DNA from: Bradyrhizobium monzae
GTDB taxonomy: Bacteria > Pseudomonadota > Alphaproteobacteria > Rhizobiales > Xanthobacteraceae
Length of the DNA stretch: 64,000 nt
NCBI RefSeq assembly: GCF_021458635.1
Contig: NZ_JAIRDQ010000001.1
Location: 1,488,001 to 1,552,000, forward strand
Reading direction: 5' to 3'
In this document: one piece after another, positions 43,211 through 52,324 of the stretch
How positions within the stretch are numbered: the stretch's first letter is position 1
How the letters are laid out: each line of letters begins with the position of its first letter
Notes under the pieces: generated by a model
What the model was told of the DNA's origin: nothing
Databases searched by the model: none
What the model saw: the letters and a program-made list of their open reading frames with translations, nothing else
Translations under genes and position numbers: made by a program

Positions 43211-44362
43211 CTACCCGGGCCGAAAGCGCAGATTGGCGCGCGACAGCTGGCTGATCGAATTGCACCCCATCAGCTTCATGCCGCGCTCGAGTTCGGCGCG
43301 CAATTGGCCGAGGGCCCGTTCGACACCGGGCTGGCCGGCGGCAGCGAGCGGATAGAGATAGTATCGTCCCAGCCCGACCGCCTTGGCGCCGAGCGACAAC
43401 GCCTTCAGGATATGGGTTCCGCGCTGGATGCCGCCATCCATCATCACGTCGATGCGGTCACCCACGGCGTCGACGATTTCGGCGAGCTGATCGAAGGCCG
43501 AGCGGGAGCCGTCGAGCTGGCGGCCACCATGGTTGGACAGCACGATCCCGGCACAGCCGATATCAACCGCGCGGCGCGCGTCCTCCACCGACATGATCCC
43601 CTTCAGGCAGAACGGCCCGTTCCAGGTCCGCACCATCTCCGCGACATCGTCCCAGTTCATCGCAGGATCCAGCATCTCCGTGAAATAGCGGCCGATCGAC
43701 ATGGCGCCGCCGCTCATGTCGACATGCTCGTCCAGCTGCGGCAGCCGGAATTTCTCGTGGGTGAGGTACTGAATGCCCCAATTCGGCTTGATCGCGAATT
43801 GAAGCATGCCGGCAAGCGTCAGGCGGAAGGGAATGCTGAAGCCGGTGCGCAGATCGCGCTCGCGATTGCCTCCGGTGATGCTGTCGACCGTCAGCATCAT
43901 CACCTGGACGCCCGCCTCCTTGGCGCGCTGCATCATGGCGCGGTTGAGGCCGCGATCCCTGTGGAAATAGAACTGATAGACCTGCGGCGTATCGTAGGCC
44001 TTGCGCAATTCCTCGAGACTCACCGTGCCCAGCGAGGAGACGCCGAACATAGTGCCGTATTTCGCAGCCGCCGCAGCGACGGCACGCTCGCCGTCATGAT
44101 GGAACAGCCGCTGCAAAGCGGTCGGCGAGCAATAGAACGGCTGCGCGAGCTTCTGGCCCATGACGGTGACCGAGAGGTCGACCTGCTGCACGCCGCGCAG
44201 CACGTTGGGCAGCAGATCGCAATGCTCGAAGCTGGCGCTGTTGCGGCGGAGGGTCGCCTCATCGTCGGCCCCGCCATCGATGTAGTCGAAGATCGGGCCC
44301 GGCAGCCGGTGACGCGCCAGCCGCCGGAAGTCGTGGAAGTTATGACACTGCGTCAGGCGCAT
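43211..44362 (-). CDS. lldD: FMN-dependent alpha-hydroxy-acid oxidase/dehydrogenase (LldD-like)
   Basis: A 383-residue FMN enzyme of the L-lactate dehydrogenase/glycolate oxidase family. FDYIDGGADDEATLRRN at the N-terminus, Tyr and Gln contacts in VYQFYFHRDRGLNRAMM, and catalytic His in VLSNHGGRQLDGS with following Arg. It oxidises an L-2-hydroxy acid to an oxo acid. Next to mannonate dehydratase and an IdnD-like dehydrogenase, it may act on a sugar-derived hydroxy acid rather than lactate. It is 34 bases after uxuA on the same strand. Confidence 0.85.
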   Translation of the reverse strand: MRLTQCHNFHDFRRLARHRLPGPIFDYIDGGADDEATLRRNSASFEHCDLLPNVLRGVQQVDLSVTVMGQKLAQPFYCSPTALQRLFHHDGERAVAAAAAKYGTMFGVSSLGTVSLEELRKAYDTPQVYQFYFHRDRGLNRAMMQRAKEAGVQVMMLTVDSITGGNRERDLRTGFSIPFRLTLAGMLQFAIKPNWGIQYLTHEKFRLPQLDEHVDMSGGAMSIGRYFTEMLDPAMNWDDVAEMVRTWNGPFCLKGIMSVEDARRAVDIGCAGIVLSNHGGRQLDGSRSAFDQLAEIVDAVGDRIDVMMDGGIQRGTHILKALSLGAKAVGLGRYYLYPLAAAGQPGVERALGQLRAELERGMKLMGCNSISQLSRANLRFRPG

Positions 44363-44396
44363 CTCTCACCTCTGCTCACACACCGCCGCAGATCTC

Positions 44397-45587
44397 CTAT
44401 TGATGCTCGATTGCGCGGATCGCGCCGCGGAGCTCGGCGAGCCCGCGGAGGCGGCCGATCGCAGTATAGCCGGGATTGGTGCGCTTGGTAGCAGCGAGAT
44501 CGTCGAGCATGCGATGGCCGTGATCGGGACGGAATACGATTTGCTTGTCGGGCGCACGCCGCGCGTTCTCCTTCAACAGCACTTTCAGCACCGCGACCAT
44601 GTCGACGTCGCCGTCGAGATGATCGGACTCGTAGAACGTCAGGCCGTCGGCCTCGCGCTTGGTCGCACGCAGATGCGCAAAGGCGATACGCGGGCCAAAG
44701 CGTTCGGCCATGGCTGGCAGATTGTTCTCCGCGCGCACGCCGAGCGAGCCGGTGCAGAGGCAGATGCCGTTGGTCTTCGACGGCACCGCATCGAACAGCG
44801 CCTGATAGTCGTCGGCGGTGGAAGCAACGCGCGGCAGGCCAAACAGCGGGCGCGGCGGATCGTCCGGATGCAGCGTCAACGAAACGCCGAGCTGCTCGGC
44901 CACCGGCGCGACGCGTGCAAGAAACTCAGCGAGATGCTGGCGCAGTATCTTTGGCGTGATGTCGCGATAGGTCTCCAGCCGATCGCGGAATTGCGGGATC
45001 GTCATCGGCTCGGTGGTCGAGCCCGGCAGCGCGCTGGCGATGGCCATGATGAGATAGTCGATGTCCGCCTGGCTCATCTTGTCGAACAGCGCTTTCGCGC
45101 GCGCCTGCTGCTCGGGGGAGTACTCCTGGACAGCGGCCGGGCGCTTCAGGATGTACAGCTCGAAGGCCGCAAAGCGGTCCTGGTCGAAGCGCATGGCACG
45201 GGCGCCGTTCGGCAGCTCCCATTCCAGATCGGTGCGGCACCAGTCGACCACAGGCATGAAATTGTAGCAGATGATCTTGATGCCGGACGCTGCCACCGCC
45301 TCGAGGCTCGCGATCCACGCCTCGATGGACTTCGTTGCCTTGCCCCCGAGCCGCTTGACGTCGTCGGGGATGGGAATCGATTCCACCACCGACCATGTCA
45401 ATTGCGACCGGCCGGGCTGGCCGTTCTCGATGAAATTCTTGCGCTCCTCGACCGCCTTGCGCGTCCAGGCCTCGCCGATCGGCACCTGATGCAGCGCCGA
45501 GACGATATCGGTCGCGCCGGCCTGCCTGACATCGTCCAAGGACACGGGATCATTGGGCCCGTACCAGCGCCATCCCTCTAGCATCAT
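44397..45587 (-). CDS. uxuA: Mannonate dehydratase
   Basis: A 396-residue UxuA-family TIM-barrel protein that converts D-mannonate to 2-keto-3-deoxy-D-gluconate. Family motifs: MLEGWRWYGPNDPVSLDDVRQAGATDIV at the N-terminus (read from 45587), ICYNFMPVVDWCRTDL, LTLHPDDPPRPLFGLPR, NGICLCTGSLGVRAENNL, and IVFRPDHGHRMLDDL carrying metal and catalytic His residues. Two tandem ATGs follow GGGAGAATTTCG. With the UxuB-like reductase and TRAP importer it forms a hexuronate/aldonate pathway. KDG kinase and aldolase genes are not in the window. Confidence 0.94.
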   Translation of the reverse strand: MMLEGWRWYGPNDPVSLDDVRQAGATDIVSALHQVPIGEAWTRKAVEERKNFIENGQPGRSQLTWSVVESIPIPDDVKRLGGKATKSIEAWIASLEAVAASGIKIICYNFMPVVDWCRTDLEWELPNGARAMRFDQDRFAAFELYILKRPAAVQEYSPEQQARAKALFDKMSQADIDYLIMAIASALPGSTTEPMTIPQFRDRLETYRDITPKILRQHLAEFLARVAPVAEQLGVSLTLHPDDPPRPLFGLPRVASTADDYQALFDAVPSKTNGICLCTGSLGVRAENNLPAMAERFGPRIAFAHLRATKREADGLTFYESDHLDGDVDMVAVLKVLLKENARRAPDKQIVFRPDHGHRMLDDLAATKRTNPGYTAIGRLRGLAELRGAIRAIEHQ

Positions 45588-45602
45588 CGAAATTCTCCCG
45601 GA

Positions 45603-46652
45603 TCAGTTGGCGGTCAGCACGACCTTGACGCTCTGCGAGCGGTCGAGCGCCAGCCGCAGCGCGTCCGGCGCAGTCGACAGCGGCCGCTCGGCGGTGACCA
45701 GCGACAGCACGTCGACACTGCCAGCACCAATCAATTCCACGGCAGTCATGAATTCAAGCCCGAAGCGGAACGAGCCGCGCAGATCGATCTCCTTCGCCAT
45801 CACCGCATTCGACGGCGTCGGAATTTGCCCGCCCGGCAAATTGCCGATCTGGACCACGACGCCGCCGCGCCTGACGATGCCGATGGCGCTGGCAAGACCA
45901 GCGGCCGTGCCTGAGACTTCGAATGCGACATCGTCGGAACGCGAGGCGGCCTGCGCCTTGAGGCCCTCTTCACCATTTGCGACGTTCTCGACATGCGATG
46001 CGCCGAGCCGGGTCGCGAACGCCAACGGGGCCGGTGCGATGTCGGCCACCGTGATATCGGCCATGCCGGCGCGGTGCGCGGCCAGCATGGTCAGAAGCCC
46101 GATCGGCCCGGCACCAAAGATGATGCCGCGCTTGCCTTCGATCTTACCGGCGCGCGCGACGGCGTGCAGGCAGACCGCGAGCGGCTCGGCAAGCGCTGCG
46201 GCCTGATAGGACACATGGTCCGGGATCTTCACGCACTGCGCCGGGATCGCGTCGAAATAATTGGCAAAACCGCCCTGCATGTGCGGCGTCTTCGACGCCG
46301 AGCCCATGAAGTAGATATTCTCGCAGAGGTTCTGCCGGCCCTCGCGGCAGGCCCCGCAATGACCGCACCAGCGCGACGGATTGACGGCGACGCGGTCGCC
46401 GACCTTCAGGTTTGCAGCGGTGCCCGCGATCTCCACGACCTGGCCCGAGATCTCGTGGCCGAGCACGAGCGGCGACTTCACCACGAAGTCGCCGGTCCGG
46501 GCGTGGCGGAAGTAATGCATGTCCGAGCCGCAGATGCCGCCGGCACCGAAGCGGATACGCACCATGCCGTCCGCAAGCTTGTCGAGCGGATGCTCGATCA
46601 TGCGCAGATCTTCGGGGCCGAACAGGGTCGCAGCGAGAGAGGTCGAGGTCAT
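45603..46652 (-). CDS. idnD: Zinc-dependent dehydrogenase, L-idonate 5-dehydrogenase-like
   Basis: A 349-residue MDR-family dehydrogenase. Catalytic zinc region GGICGSDMHYFRHARTGDF and LGHEISG; structural zinc Cys in CGHCGACREGRQNLC; NAD motif GAGPIGLLTML. NPSRWCGHC, FMGSASKTPHMQGGF and LRGSFRFGLEFMTAV match E. coli IdnD closely. IdnD oxidises L-idonate to 5-ketogluconate, but related enzymes take other aldonates or L-threonine-like substrates. The ATG overlaps the dctM stop (ATGA), so it is co-translated with the transporter. Confidence 0.82.
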   Translation of the reverse strand: MTSTSLAATLFGPEDLRMIEHPLDKLADGMVRIRFGAGGICGSDMHYFRHARTGDFVVKSPLVLGHEISGQVVEIAGTAANLKVGDRVAVNPSRWCGHCGACREGRQNLCENIYFMGSASKTPHMQGGFANYFDAIPAQCVKIPDHVSYQAAALAEPLAVCLHAVARAGKIEGKRGIIFGAGPIGLLTMLAAHRAGMADITVADIAPAPLAFATRLGASHVENVANGEEGLKAQAASRSDDVAFEVSGTAAGLASAIGIVRRGGVVVQIGNLPGGQIPTPSNAVMAKEIDLRGSFRFGLEFMTAVELIGAGSVDVLSLVTAERPLSTAPDALRLALDRSQSVKVVLTAN

Positions 46653-48055
46653 TTGGAAAGTCCCATATATTTCGGCAGCCAGAGGGTGAGTTCGGGAATG
46701 TAGGTGATCGCGATCAGCGCGACCAGCAGCGGCACCAGCCAGGGCAGGATCGCGACCGTCGTGCGCTCGACCGAGAGCCTTGCCACGCGCGCGAGCACGA
46801 ACAGCACCATGCCGAGCGGTGGATGCAACAGGCCGATCATCAGGTTGAGCGTCATGATCAGACCGAAGTGGATCGGATCGATACCGAGCTTGAGCACGAT
46901 CGGCAGCAGGATCGGCACCAGGATGGTGATCGCGGCCGTGGTGTCGATGAAGCAGCCGACGAACAGGATCAACACATTGGCGAGCGCCAGGAACACCCAT
47001 TTGTTGTGGGTGATGCTGAGCATCCAGTCCGAAAGCAGCTGGGCCGCCTGCGACACCGTCAGCAGCCAGGCGAAGATCGAGGCCGCGGTGACAATGAACA
47101 GCACCGAGGCCGTGGTCTCGATGGTGTCGAACGTCGCCTTCGCCACGGTCTTCAAAGTCATGGTGCGGTAGCGCACGAGACCGAGGAACAGCGACCAGAT
47201 CACCGCGGCGACGGCCGCTTCCGTCGGCGTGAACCAGCCAAGCGTCATGCCGCCGATCAGGATCACAGGCGCCATCAGCGCCATTACGGCGGAAAAGTCG
47301 AAATACCAGTCGATCGCGAGCAGCGCGCCGAGGCCGATGACCACGGCCAAATTGGTCGACATGCCTGCCAGCGTCATCAACCAGATCGCCATCGGAAAGG
47401 AGAAGACGATGGCGATCTCGAGGCCGGCGGAGCCGAGTTGCGGCCAGGAGAACGGCGTGTCGCTACCCCATTTATTCCTGTGCGCGAAATAGGTGACGGT
47501 GGCCATCATCAACAGCGTCATGACGATGCCGGGAATGACGCCGCCCAGGAACAGCGCGCCGATCGAGACGTTGGCCATCATGCCGTAGATCACGAAGGGC
47601 AGTGACGGCGGGATGATCGGGCCGAGCGTCGCCGAGGCCGCGGTGACGCCGACCGAAAACTCGGTGGTGTAGCCGTGGTCCTTCATCGCCTTGATCTCGA
47701 TGGTGCCGAGACCGGCGGCATCCGCGATCGCGGTGCCGGACATGCCGGAGAAGATCACCGAGCCGATGATGTTGACGTGGCCGAGCCCGCCACGCATCCA
47801 GCCGACCAGCGCGACCGCGAATTTGTAGATGCGCCCGGTGACGCCGGCGATGTTCATGAGATTGCCGGCCAGGATGAAGAAGGGCACGGCCAGCAGCGGA
47901 AAGCTCTCGACGCCGGCGATCATGCGCTGGGCCAGCGTGACGTCGGGCGTCACGCCGCTGACCAGGATGTAGAGCAGCGACGACGCGGCCATGGCAATCG
48001 CCACGGGAACGCCGAGCAGCATCAGGACGAGAAATCCTCCAAGCAACAGCAGCAT
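46649..48055 (-). CDS. dctM: TRAP transporter large permease DctM (sugar-acid module)
   Basis: A 468-residue TRAP large subunit with about 13 membrane segments: MLLLLGGFLVLMLLGVPVA, FSGMSGTAIADAAGLGTIEIKAM, GPIIPPSLPFVIYG. It is about 40 residues longer than the dctM at 369, because of an extra hydrophobic pair near residues 210-260. ATG follows AAGGATAATCTC, four bases after the dctQ stop. Confidence 0.93.
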   Translation of the reverse strand: MLLLLGGFLVLMLLGVPVAIAMAASSLLYILVSGVTPDVTLAQRMIAGVESFPLLAVPFFILAGNLMNIAGVTGRIYKFAVALVGWMRGGLGHVNIIGSVIFSGMSGTAIADAAGLGTIEIKAMKDHGYTTEFSVGVTAASATLGPIIPPSLPFVIYGMMANVSIGALFLGGVIPGIVMTLLMMATVTYFAHRNKWGSDTPFSWPQLGSAGLEIAIVFSFPMAIWLMTLAGMSTNLAVVIGLGALLAIDWYFDFSAVMALMAPVILIGGMTLGWFTPTEAAVAAVIWSLFLGLVRYRTMTLKTVAKATFDTIETTASVLFIVTAASIFAWLLTVSQAAQLLSDWMLSITHNKWVFLALANVLILFVGCFIDTTAAITILVPILLPIVLKLGIDPIHFGLIMTLNLMIGLLHPPLGMVLFVLARVARLSVERTTVAILPWLVPLLVALIAITYIPELTLWLPKYMGLSK

Positions 48056-48059
48056 GAGA

Positions 48060-48638
48060 TTATCCTTCAAAACCGTCGTAGGCGCCGGGACGTTCGAGGA
48101 TCGAGTAGCCCTGGCGCAGATGCTGCACGGCAACCTGCACCGAGCGCACGAACATCAGCACGAAGCCGAGCAGAACGGCGTAGTAGACGTAGTTCTTTGG
48201 GAAATTGATCGTGGTCATGGACTCGTCGCCGATGATCTGGATGTAGACCCAGACCAGCTTGACGGCGTAGCCGAAGAAGACGATCCGGATCAGGTCGATC
48301 GCGGTCGACAGCGCCCGCGCCACGACATGCGGCAGATAGCGGTAGATCAAATCGACCTGGATGTGCCGCGACAACCGCACGCACATGGACGCGCCGATGA
48401 AGACTACGCCGATCAGGCAGTAGGTCGCGATCTCCTCGGTCCAGGCGTAGCTGTCGTTGAGCACGTAGCGGGTGAAGAACTGCAGGAAGACAGCGAGCGC
48501 CATCACCCAGAAGATCGCAAGCGCCACCCAATCCTCGAAAGCGTAGATGCCGAGATCGACCTTCGGCGTCGCCTCCTCCTCGAAGGTATGGGCGATCTCG
48601 TCCCCGGTGATCTGCCGGTGCACTTCGGCGGTCGACAT
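48060..48638 (-). CDS. dctQ: TRAP transporter small permease DctQ (sugar-acid module)
   Basis: A 192-residue small subunit with four hydrophobic segments and a 40-residue hydrophilic N-terminus (ITGDEIAHTFEEEATPKVDLG). RYVLNDSYAWTEEIATYCLIG is a typical DctQ signature. It lies between dctP and dctM; a palindromic repeat separates it from dctP. Confidence 0.9.
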   Translation of the reverse strand: MSTAEVHRQITGDEIAHTFEEEATPKVDLGIYAFEDWVALAIFWVMALAVFLQFFTRYVLNDSYAWTEEIATYCLIGVVFIGASMCVRLSRHIQVDLIYRYLPHVVARALSTAIDLIRIVFFGYAVKLVWVYIQIIGDESMTTINFPKNYVYYAVLLGFVLMFVRSVQVAVQHLRQGYSILERPGAYDGFEG

Positions 48639-48675
48639 ATGTTACTCCCTCAAACTGGCTCACGTGATTGACTCA

Positions 48676-48758
48676 CGTCGTTCCGGGGCTCGCGAAGCGA
48701 GAACCCGGAACCTCGAGATCCCGGGTTCGGTCCTCCGGACCGCCCCGGGGATGACGAC
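48676..48758. repeat. Dispersed palindromic repeat inside the TRAP operon
   Basis: An element with inverted ends (CGTCGTTCCGGGG ... CCCCGGGGATGACGAC) and internal stems CTCGCGAAGCGAG and GGTCCTCCGGACC lies between dctP and dctQ. It may attenuate or stabilise the transcript so that binding protein exceeds permease. It belongs to the same general class as the repeats at 27086 and 43115 but has a different core. Confidence 0.65.
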
Positions 48759-48765
48759 TACGTCG

Positions 48766-49743
48766 TCACTTGACCGCCTGGATCCGTTCCCAATCGGCCT
48801 TGCGATAGCCGAAGGTCTCGAACGGAACGTTCTTCAGCACGATGTCGCGGAACTCGTTCTTGTCGACCTCGGTCACGGTCAGGCCCTTCTCCTTGAAGAA
48901 GGCGACGAGCTTGGCCTCGTTCTGCTTGATCTCCTCGGTGGCCTTGGCGGCAGCTTCCTGCGCGACGTCGGTGAAGATCTTCTTGTCCCCGTCCGAGAGC
49001 TTCTTCCAAAGTGCGCCGGCGACGACCGTGTTGAGGTGGTCGACGATGTGGCCGGTCAGCACGATGTGCTTCTGCACCTCGTAGAACTTCTTGGCCTCGA
49101 TCGTGGTCAGCGGGTTCTCCTGCGCCTCGACGGTGCCGTTCTGGAGCGCGAGATAGACTTCGGCGAACGCGATCGGCGCGGTGTTGGCGCCGCAGGCGCG
49201 CGGCATCGCGAGATAGGCCGGAACGTCGGGCACGCGCATCTTCAGGCCCTTGAGATCGGCGCAGGTCTTGATCGGCTTGTTCGAGGAGGTCTGGCGCACG
49301 CCGTAATAGGTCACCGCGATGATGTGGTGGCCGCTCTTGTCCTCATAGCCCTTGGCGAGCTCCTTGAAGATATCGCTCTTGGTGTAGGCGAGCAGATGAT
49401 CGGCGTCGCGGAAGGTGTAGGGATAATAGGTCACGCCGATCGGCGGAAAGCTCTTGGCCGCGAAGCTCGAGCCGGAGATGATGATGTCGACCGAGCCGAG
49501 CGAGAGGCCCTGGTTGATGTCGGCTTCCTTGCCGAGCTGGGAGGCCGGATAGACGTCGATCTGGTAGCGCCCATTGGTGCGCTTGCCGATCTCCTGCGCG
49601 GCCCAGACCGAAGCAGTGTGGAACGGCTCAGAGGTCTCGTAGACGTGGGCCCATTTCAGCTTGGTCTGCGCCAGGCCGGCATGCATCGTCGCAAACATCG
49701 CGGCGGCCGAGACCGCCAGCACCATCGTCATTTTCTTCAACAC
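48766..49743 (-). CDS. dctP: TRAP transporter solute-binding protein DctP (sugar-acid module)
   Basis: A 325-residue periplasmic DctP protein: signal peptide up to about AGLAQTKLKW, then HVYETSEPFHTASVWAAQEI, PASQLGKEADINQGLSLGSVD, and MRVPDVPAYLAMPRACGANTAPIAF. GTG at 49743 is spaced correctly from GGAGG; an ATG at 49755 is an alternative. The closest contexts are uronate/aldonate-specific DctPs, which fits UxuA and UxuB nearby. It follows the GntR gene on the same strand. Confidence 0.88.
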   Translation of the reverse strand: MLKKMTMVLAVSAAAMFATMHAGLAQTKLKWAHVYETSEPFHTASVWAAQEIGKRTNGRYQIDVYPASQLGKEADINQGLSLGSVDIIISGSSFAAKSFPPIGVTYYPYTFRDADHLLAYTKSDIFKELAKGYEDKSGHHIIAVTYYGVRQTSSNKPIKTCADLKGLKMRVPDVPAYLAMPRACGANTAPIAFAEVYLALQNGTVEAQENPLTTIEAKKFYEVQKHIVLTGHIVDHLNTVVAGALWKKLSDGDKKIFTDVAQEAAAKATEEIKQNEAKLVAFFKEKGLTVTEVDKNEFRDIVLKNVPFETFGYRKADWERIQAVK

Positions 49744-49810
49744 TGGATCCTCCACTGACTTAAATCTGCTTCTTGTTCACTCGCCCCAAAACGAGGCGAT
49801 CCGCCCAATC

Positions 49811-50620
49811 TCATCGCCGCCGCGCGCTGCCGCTTTTGGCCTGCTTCTTCGACGGCCGTTTTGGCTTGGCCGGAGCTGCGCCGGACCGCGCGCTTGGCTT
49901 CCGCATCGCCGGTGATCCCGTGGCGTTTTCAGCGCCAAAATTCTGCGCAAAGCGCTCCTGCGAATGCGCGAGGTGATCGCGCATCGCGTCGCGGGCCGCT
50001 GCAGGCTGGCGCGCTGCAATGGCATTGCGCACGGCCCGGTGCTCGCTAAGCGCGGTGCGCCACGTGCCGGGATTCTCGAAATAGTGCGCAAGCTGCGCGA
50101 AATAGGGATTGAGGCGCTGGTCGAACAGTTCGCCGACCACGCGCACCAGCACGGCGTTGCCGAGGCATCCGGCGATCGCGATATGGAAGGCGCGGTCATG
50201 GACCATCGAGGCTTCGCCGGGGTGCGCGACGTTCTCCATCGCGACCAGGGCGGCATCGATGCGAGCGATATCGTCCCTGGTCGCCACCCGCGCGGCCTGC
50301 TCGGCGATGGCGCTTTCGAGGAATTCGCGGGCGCGCAACAGCTCGAATGGCCCCTCGATGACGGCGGACGGCGCTGGCGTAGCATCCGAAGGGTCGATCA
50401 CATAGATGCCGGAGCCGACGCGAATGCGAACGCGTCCTTCCACTTCGAGCGCGATCAGGGCTTCGCGCACCGTCGGCCGCGACACCCTGAGCTGATCGGC
50501 GAGCTCGCGCTCGGTCGGCAAGCGGCTGCCGACCGCGTACTCGCCGCTGTCGATCAGGCTTCGCAATTGATCGGCGATTTGGCGATAGAGCCGTCTCGCC
50601 TCCACAGCTTCCAGCGGCAC
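49811..50620 (-). CDS. GntR-family regulator (FadR/FCD subfamily, UxuR-like)
   Basis: A 269-residue GntR regulator. HTH: YAVGSRLPTERELADQLRVSRPTVREALIAL; FCD domain with MVHDRAFHIAIAG and EHRAVRNAI ligand/metal residues. The basic, Lys/Arg/Ala-rich C-terminal 40 residues are an unusual tail. Start is GTG at 50620 after GGGGAGGCCAGC. It heads the minus-strand TRAP/aldonate operon and faces the UxuB-like gene across a UxuR-like operator. Confidence 0.9.
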   Translation of the reverse strand: MPLEAVEARRLYRQIADQLRSLIDSGEYAVGSRLPTERELADQLRVSRPTVREALIALEVEGRVRIRVGSGIYVIDPSDATPAPSAVIEGPFELLRAREFLESAIAEQAARVATRDDIARIDAALVAMENVAHPGEASMVHDRAFHIAIAGCLGNAVLVRVVGELFDQRLNPYFAQLAHYFENPGTWRTALSEHRAVRNAIAARQPAAARDAMRDHLAHSQERFAQNFGAENATGSPAMRKPSARSGAAPAKPKRPSKKQAKSGSARRR

Positions 50621-50671
50621 GCTGGCCTCCCCGAAAGGGCCGCGCCGGAAAGCTTCACCCCCGGCGGCCCG

Positions 50672-50700
50672 CCAATTTTGGATAATTGGCCTTACCAATT
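50672..50700. promoter_or_regulatory. UxuR/ExuR-like operator in the divergent uxu promoter
   Basis: CCAATT-N6-AATTGG-N5-CCAATT: three half-sites make two overlapping palindromes, the better one AATTGGCCTTACCAATT (50684-50700). It resembles the TTGGTATACCAA-type core of enterobacterial UxuR/ExuR sites. It lies 52 bases from the GntR start codon and 66 bases before the UxuB-like start codon, ideal for joint control. Confidence 0.6.
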
Positions 50701-50765
50701 GACCGGAGCATTGACCGAGGACGGCCGCCATGTCAAGCAGCGGCCAAACACAGGGAGAGACGACC

Positions 50766-52235
50766 ATGCGGCTTGGCTGCGCCAATCTCGATCGGCTGGC
50801 ACCTCGCATCCGCCGCCCGGCCTATGACCGCTCGCGCGTGACACCCGGCATCCTGCATCTCGGCCTCGGCGCGTTTCATCGCGCCCATCAGGCTGTCGTG
50901 ATCGACGATTGTCTTGCCGCAGGCGCCAATGCCTGGGGCATCGTCGGCGCGAGCCTGCGCAGTCCGGATACGCGCGATGCCCTCGCCCCGCAGGATCATC
51001 TCTACACGGTCGCCGTGCGCGCCGCCGAGGGTACCGAGCATCGCGTCATCGGCGCGCTGCTCGACAGCCTCGTCGCGCGCGAAAAGCCGGCAGCGCTCGT
51101 CGAGCGAATGGCCGATCCCGCCATTCGCATCGTCTCGCTCACAGTCACCGAGAAGGGCTATTGCCACACGCCACAGACCGGCGATCTCGACGAGCGGCAT
51201 CCTGATGTCGTGCACGATCTCAATGATTTTGACGCCCCGCGTTCGGCGCCCGGCTTCATCGTGGCCGCGCTGGCGCGGCGACGAGCGCAGGGACTTTCGC
51301 CGTTCACCGTACTGTGCTGCGACAACCTCGCCGCCAATGGCCACACCGTGCAGCGGATCGTGACGCAGTTCGCGGCACTTCGCTCGACGGACCTCGGCAA
51401 ATGGATCGCGGATAGCGTTGCCTTCCCCTCGACCATGGTCGATCGCATCGTGCCGGAAACGACGGATGCCGACCATGATGCGGTCGCCGCGGCGCTCGGG
51501 ATGCGTGACGCCTGGCCGGTGATGACCGAGCCCTTCACGCAATGGGTGGTCGAGGATCAATTTGCCGCGGGCAGGCCCGATCTCGCTGCCGCGGGCGTCG
51601 AGCTCGTCGCCGACGTCAAGCCGTTCGAGCTGATGAAGCTGCGGCTGCTCAACGCCAGCCATTCGGCGCTCGCCTATCTCGGCTATCTCGCCGGCTACGA
51701 GACCATCGCCGACACCATGCAGGATCCGCATTTCGCGCGCCTCGCCGCGCAGGTGATGGAAGAGGCCGCGGTGACGCTGACGATGCCTGCGGGCACCGAT
51801 CTCACCGCCTATCGCGCCTCACTGCTCAAGCGTTTTGCCAATCCGGCGCTACATCACCGCACCTGGCAGATCGCGATGGACGGCTCGCAAAAGCTGCCGC
51901 AACGCCTGCTCGGTGCGATGCAGGATCGCCTCATCAGGAATCTGCCGATCGCGACGCACGCACTCGCGGTCGCCGGCTGGATGCGCTACGTCACCGCGCG
52001 CGACGAGCAGGGCCGCGCCATCGACGTGCGCGATCCCCTCGCCGCCGAGCTCGCGGGCCTGGCGCGCGAGGCCGGTCCGGTCGCGGAACGGCTGGCGCCC
52101 GCATTGCTCGGCGTCACAAAAGTGTTCGGGCCGCTCGGCGCCGAGCAGCGCCTGCGCGAGGCCGTGACCGCGGCGCTCGGCCGTATCTACAAGGAAGGTG
52201 CGCGGCGCGCGGTGGAGACGCTCGTTTCGGCGTGA
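50766..52235 (+). CDS. uxuB: Mannitol dehydrogenase-family oxidoreductase, fructuronate reductase-like
   Basis: A 489-residue polyol/uronate dehydrogenase. N-terminal Rossmann region with ILHLGLGAFHRAHQAVVIDD, then LSPFTVLCCDNLAANG, FPSTMVDRIVPETT, and the catalytic Lys-Asn-His in KLRLLNASHSALAYLG. ATG follows AGGGAGAGACGACC. In this family are mannitol dehydrogenase, arabinitol dehydrogenase, fructuronate reductase (UxuB) and tagaturonate reductase; the divergent uxuA and UxuR-like regulator favour UxuB, which interconverts fructuronate and mannonate. Confidence 0.83.
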   Translation: MRLGCANLDRLAPRIRRPAYDRSRVTPGILHLGLGAFHRAHQAVVIDDCLAAGANAWGIVGASLRSPDTRDALAPQDHLYTVAVRAAEGTEHRVIGALLDSLVAREKPAALVERMADPAIRIVSLTVTEKGYCHTPQTGDLDERHPDVVHDLNDFDAPRSAPGFIVAALARRRAQGLSPFTVLCCDNLAANGHTVQRIVTQFAALRSTDLGKWIADSVAFPSTMVDRIVPETTDADHDAVAAALGMRDAWPVMTEPFTQWVVEDQFAAGRPDLAAAGVELVADVKPFELMKLRLLNASHSALAYLGYLAGYETIADTMQDPHFARLAAQVMEEAAVTLTMPAGTDLTAYRASLLKRFANPALHHRTWQIAMDGSQKLPQRLLGAMQDRLIRNLPIATHALAVAGWMRYVTARDEQGRAIDVRDPLAAELAGLAREAGPVAERLAPALLGVTKVFGPLGAEQRLREAVTAALGRIYKEGARRAVETLVSA

Positions 52236-52324
52236 TCACGAGGTGGGCAGCAATGCTGCACTGCGTTCAAAGTCGGACTGAAGTCGCGCTTGATTTTTGC
52301 GTGCCATTGGCCCACCCGAGAGGC

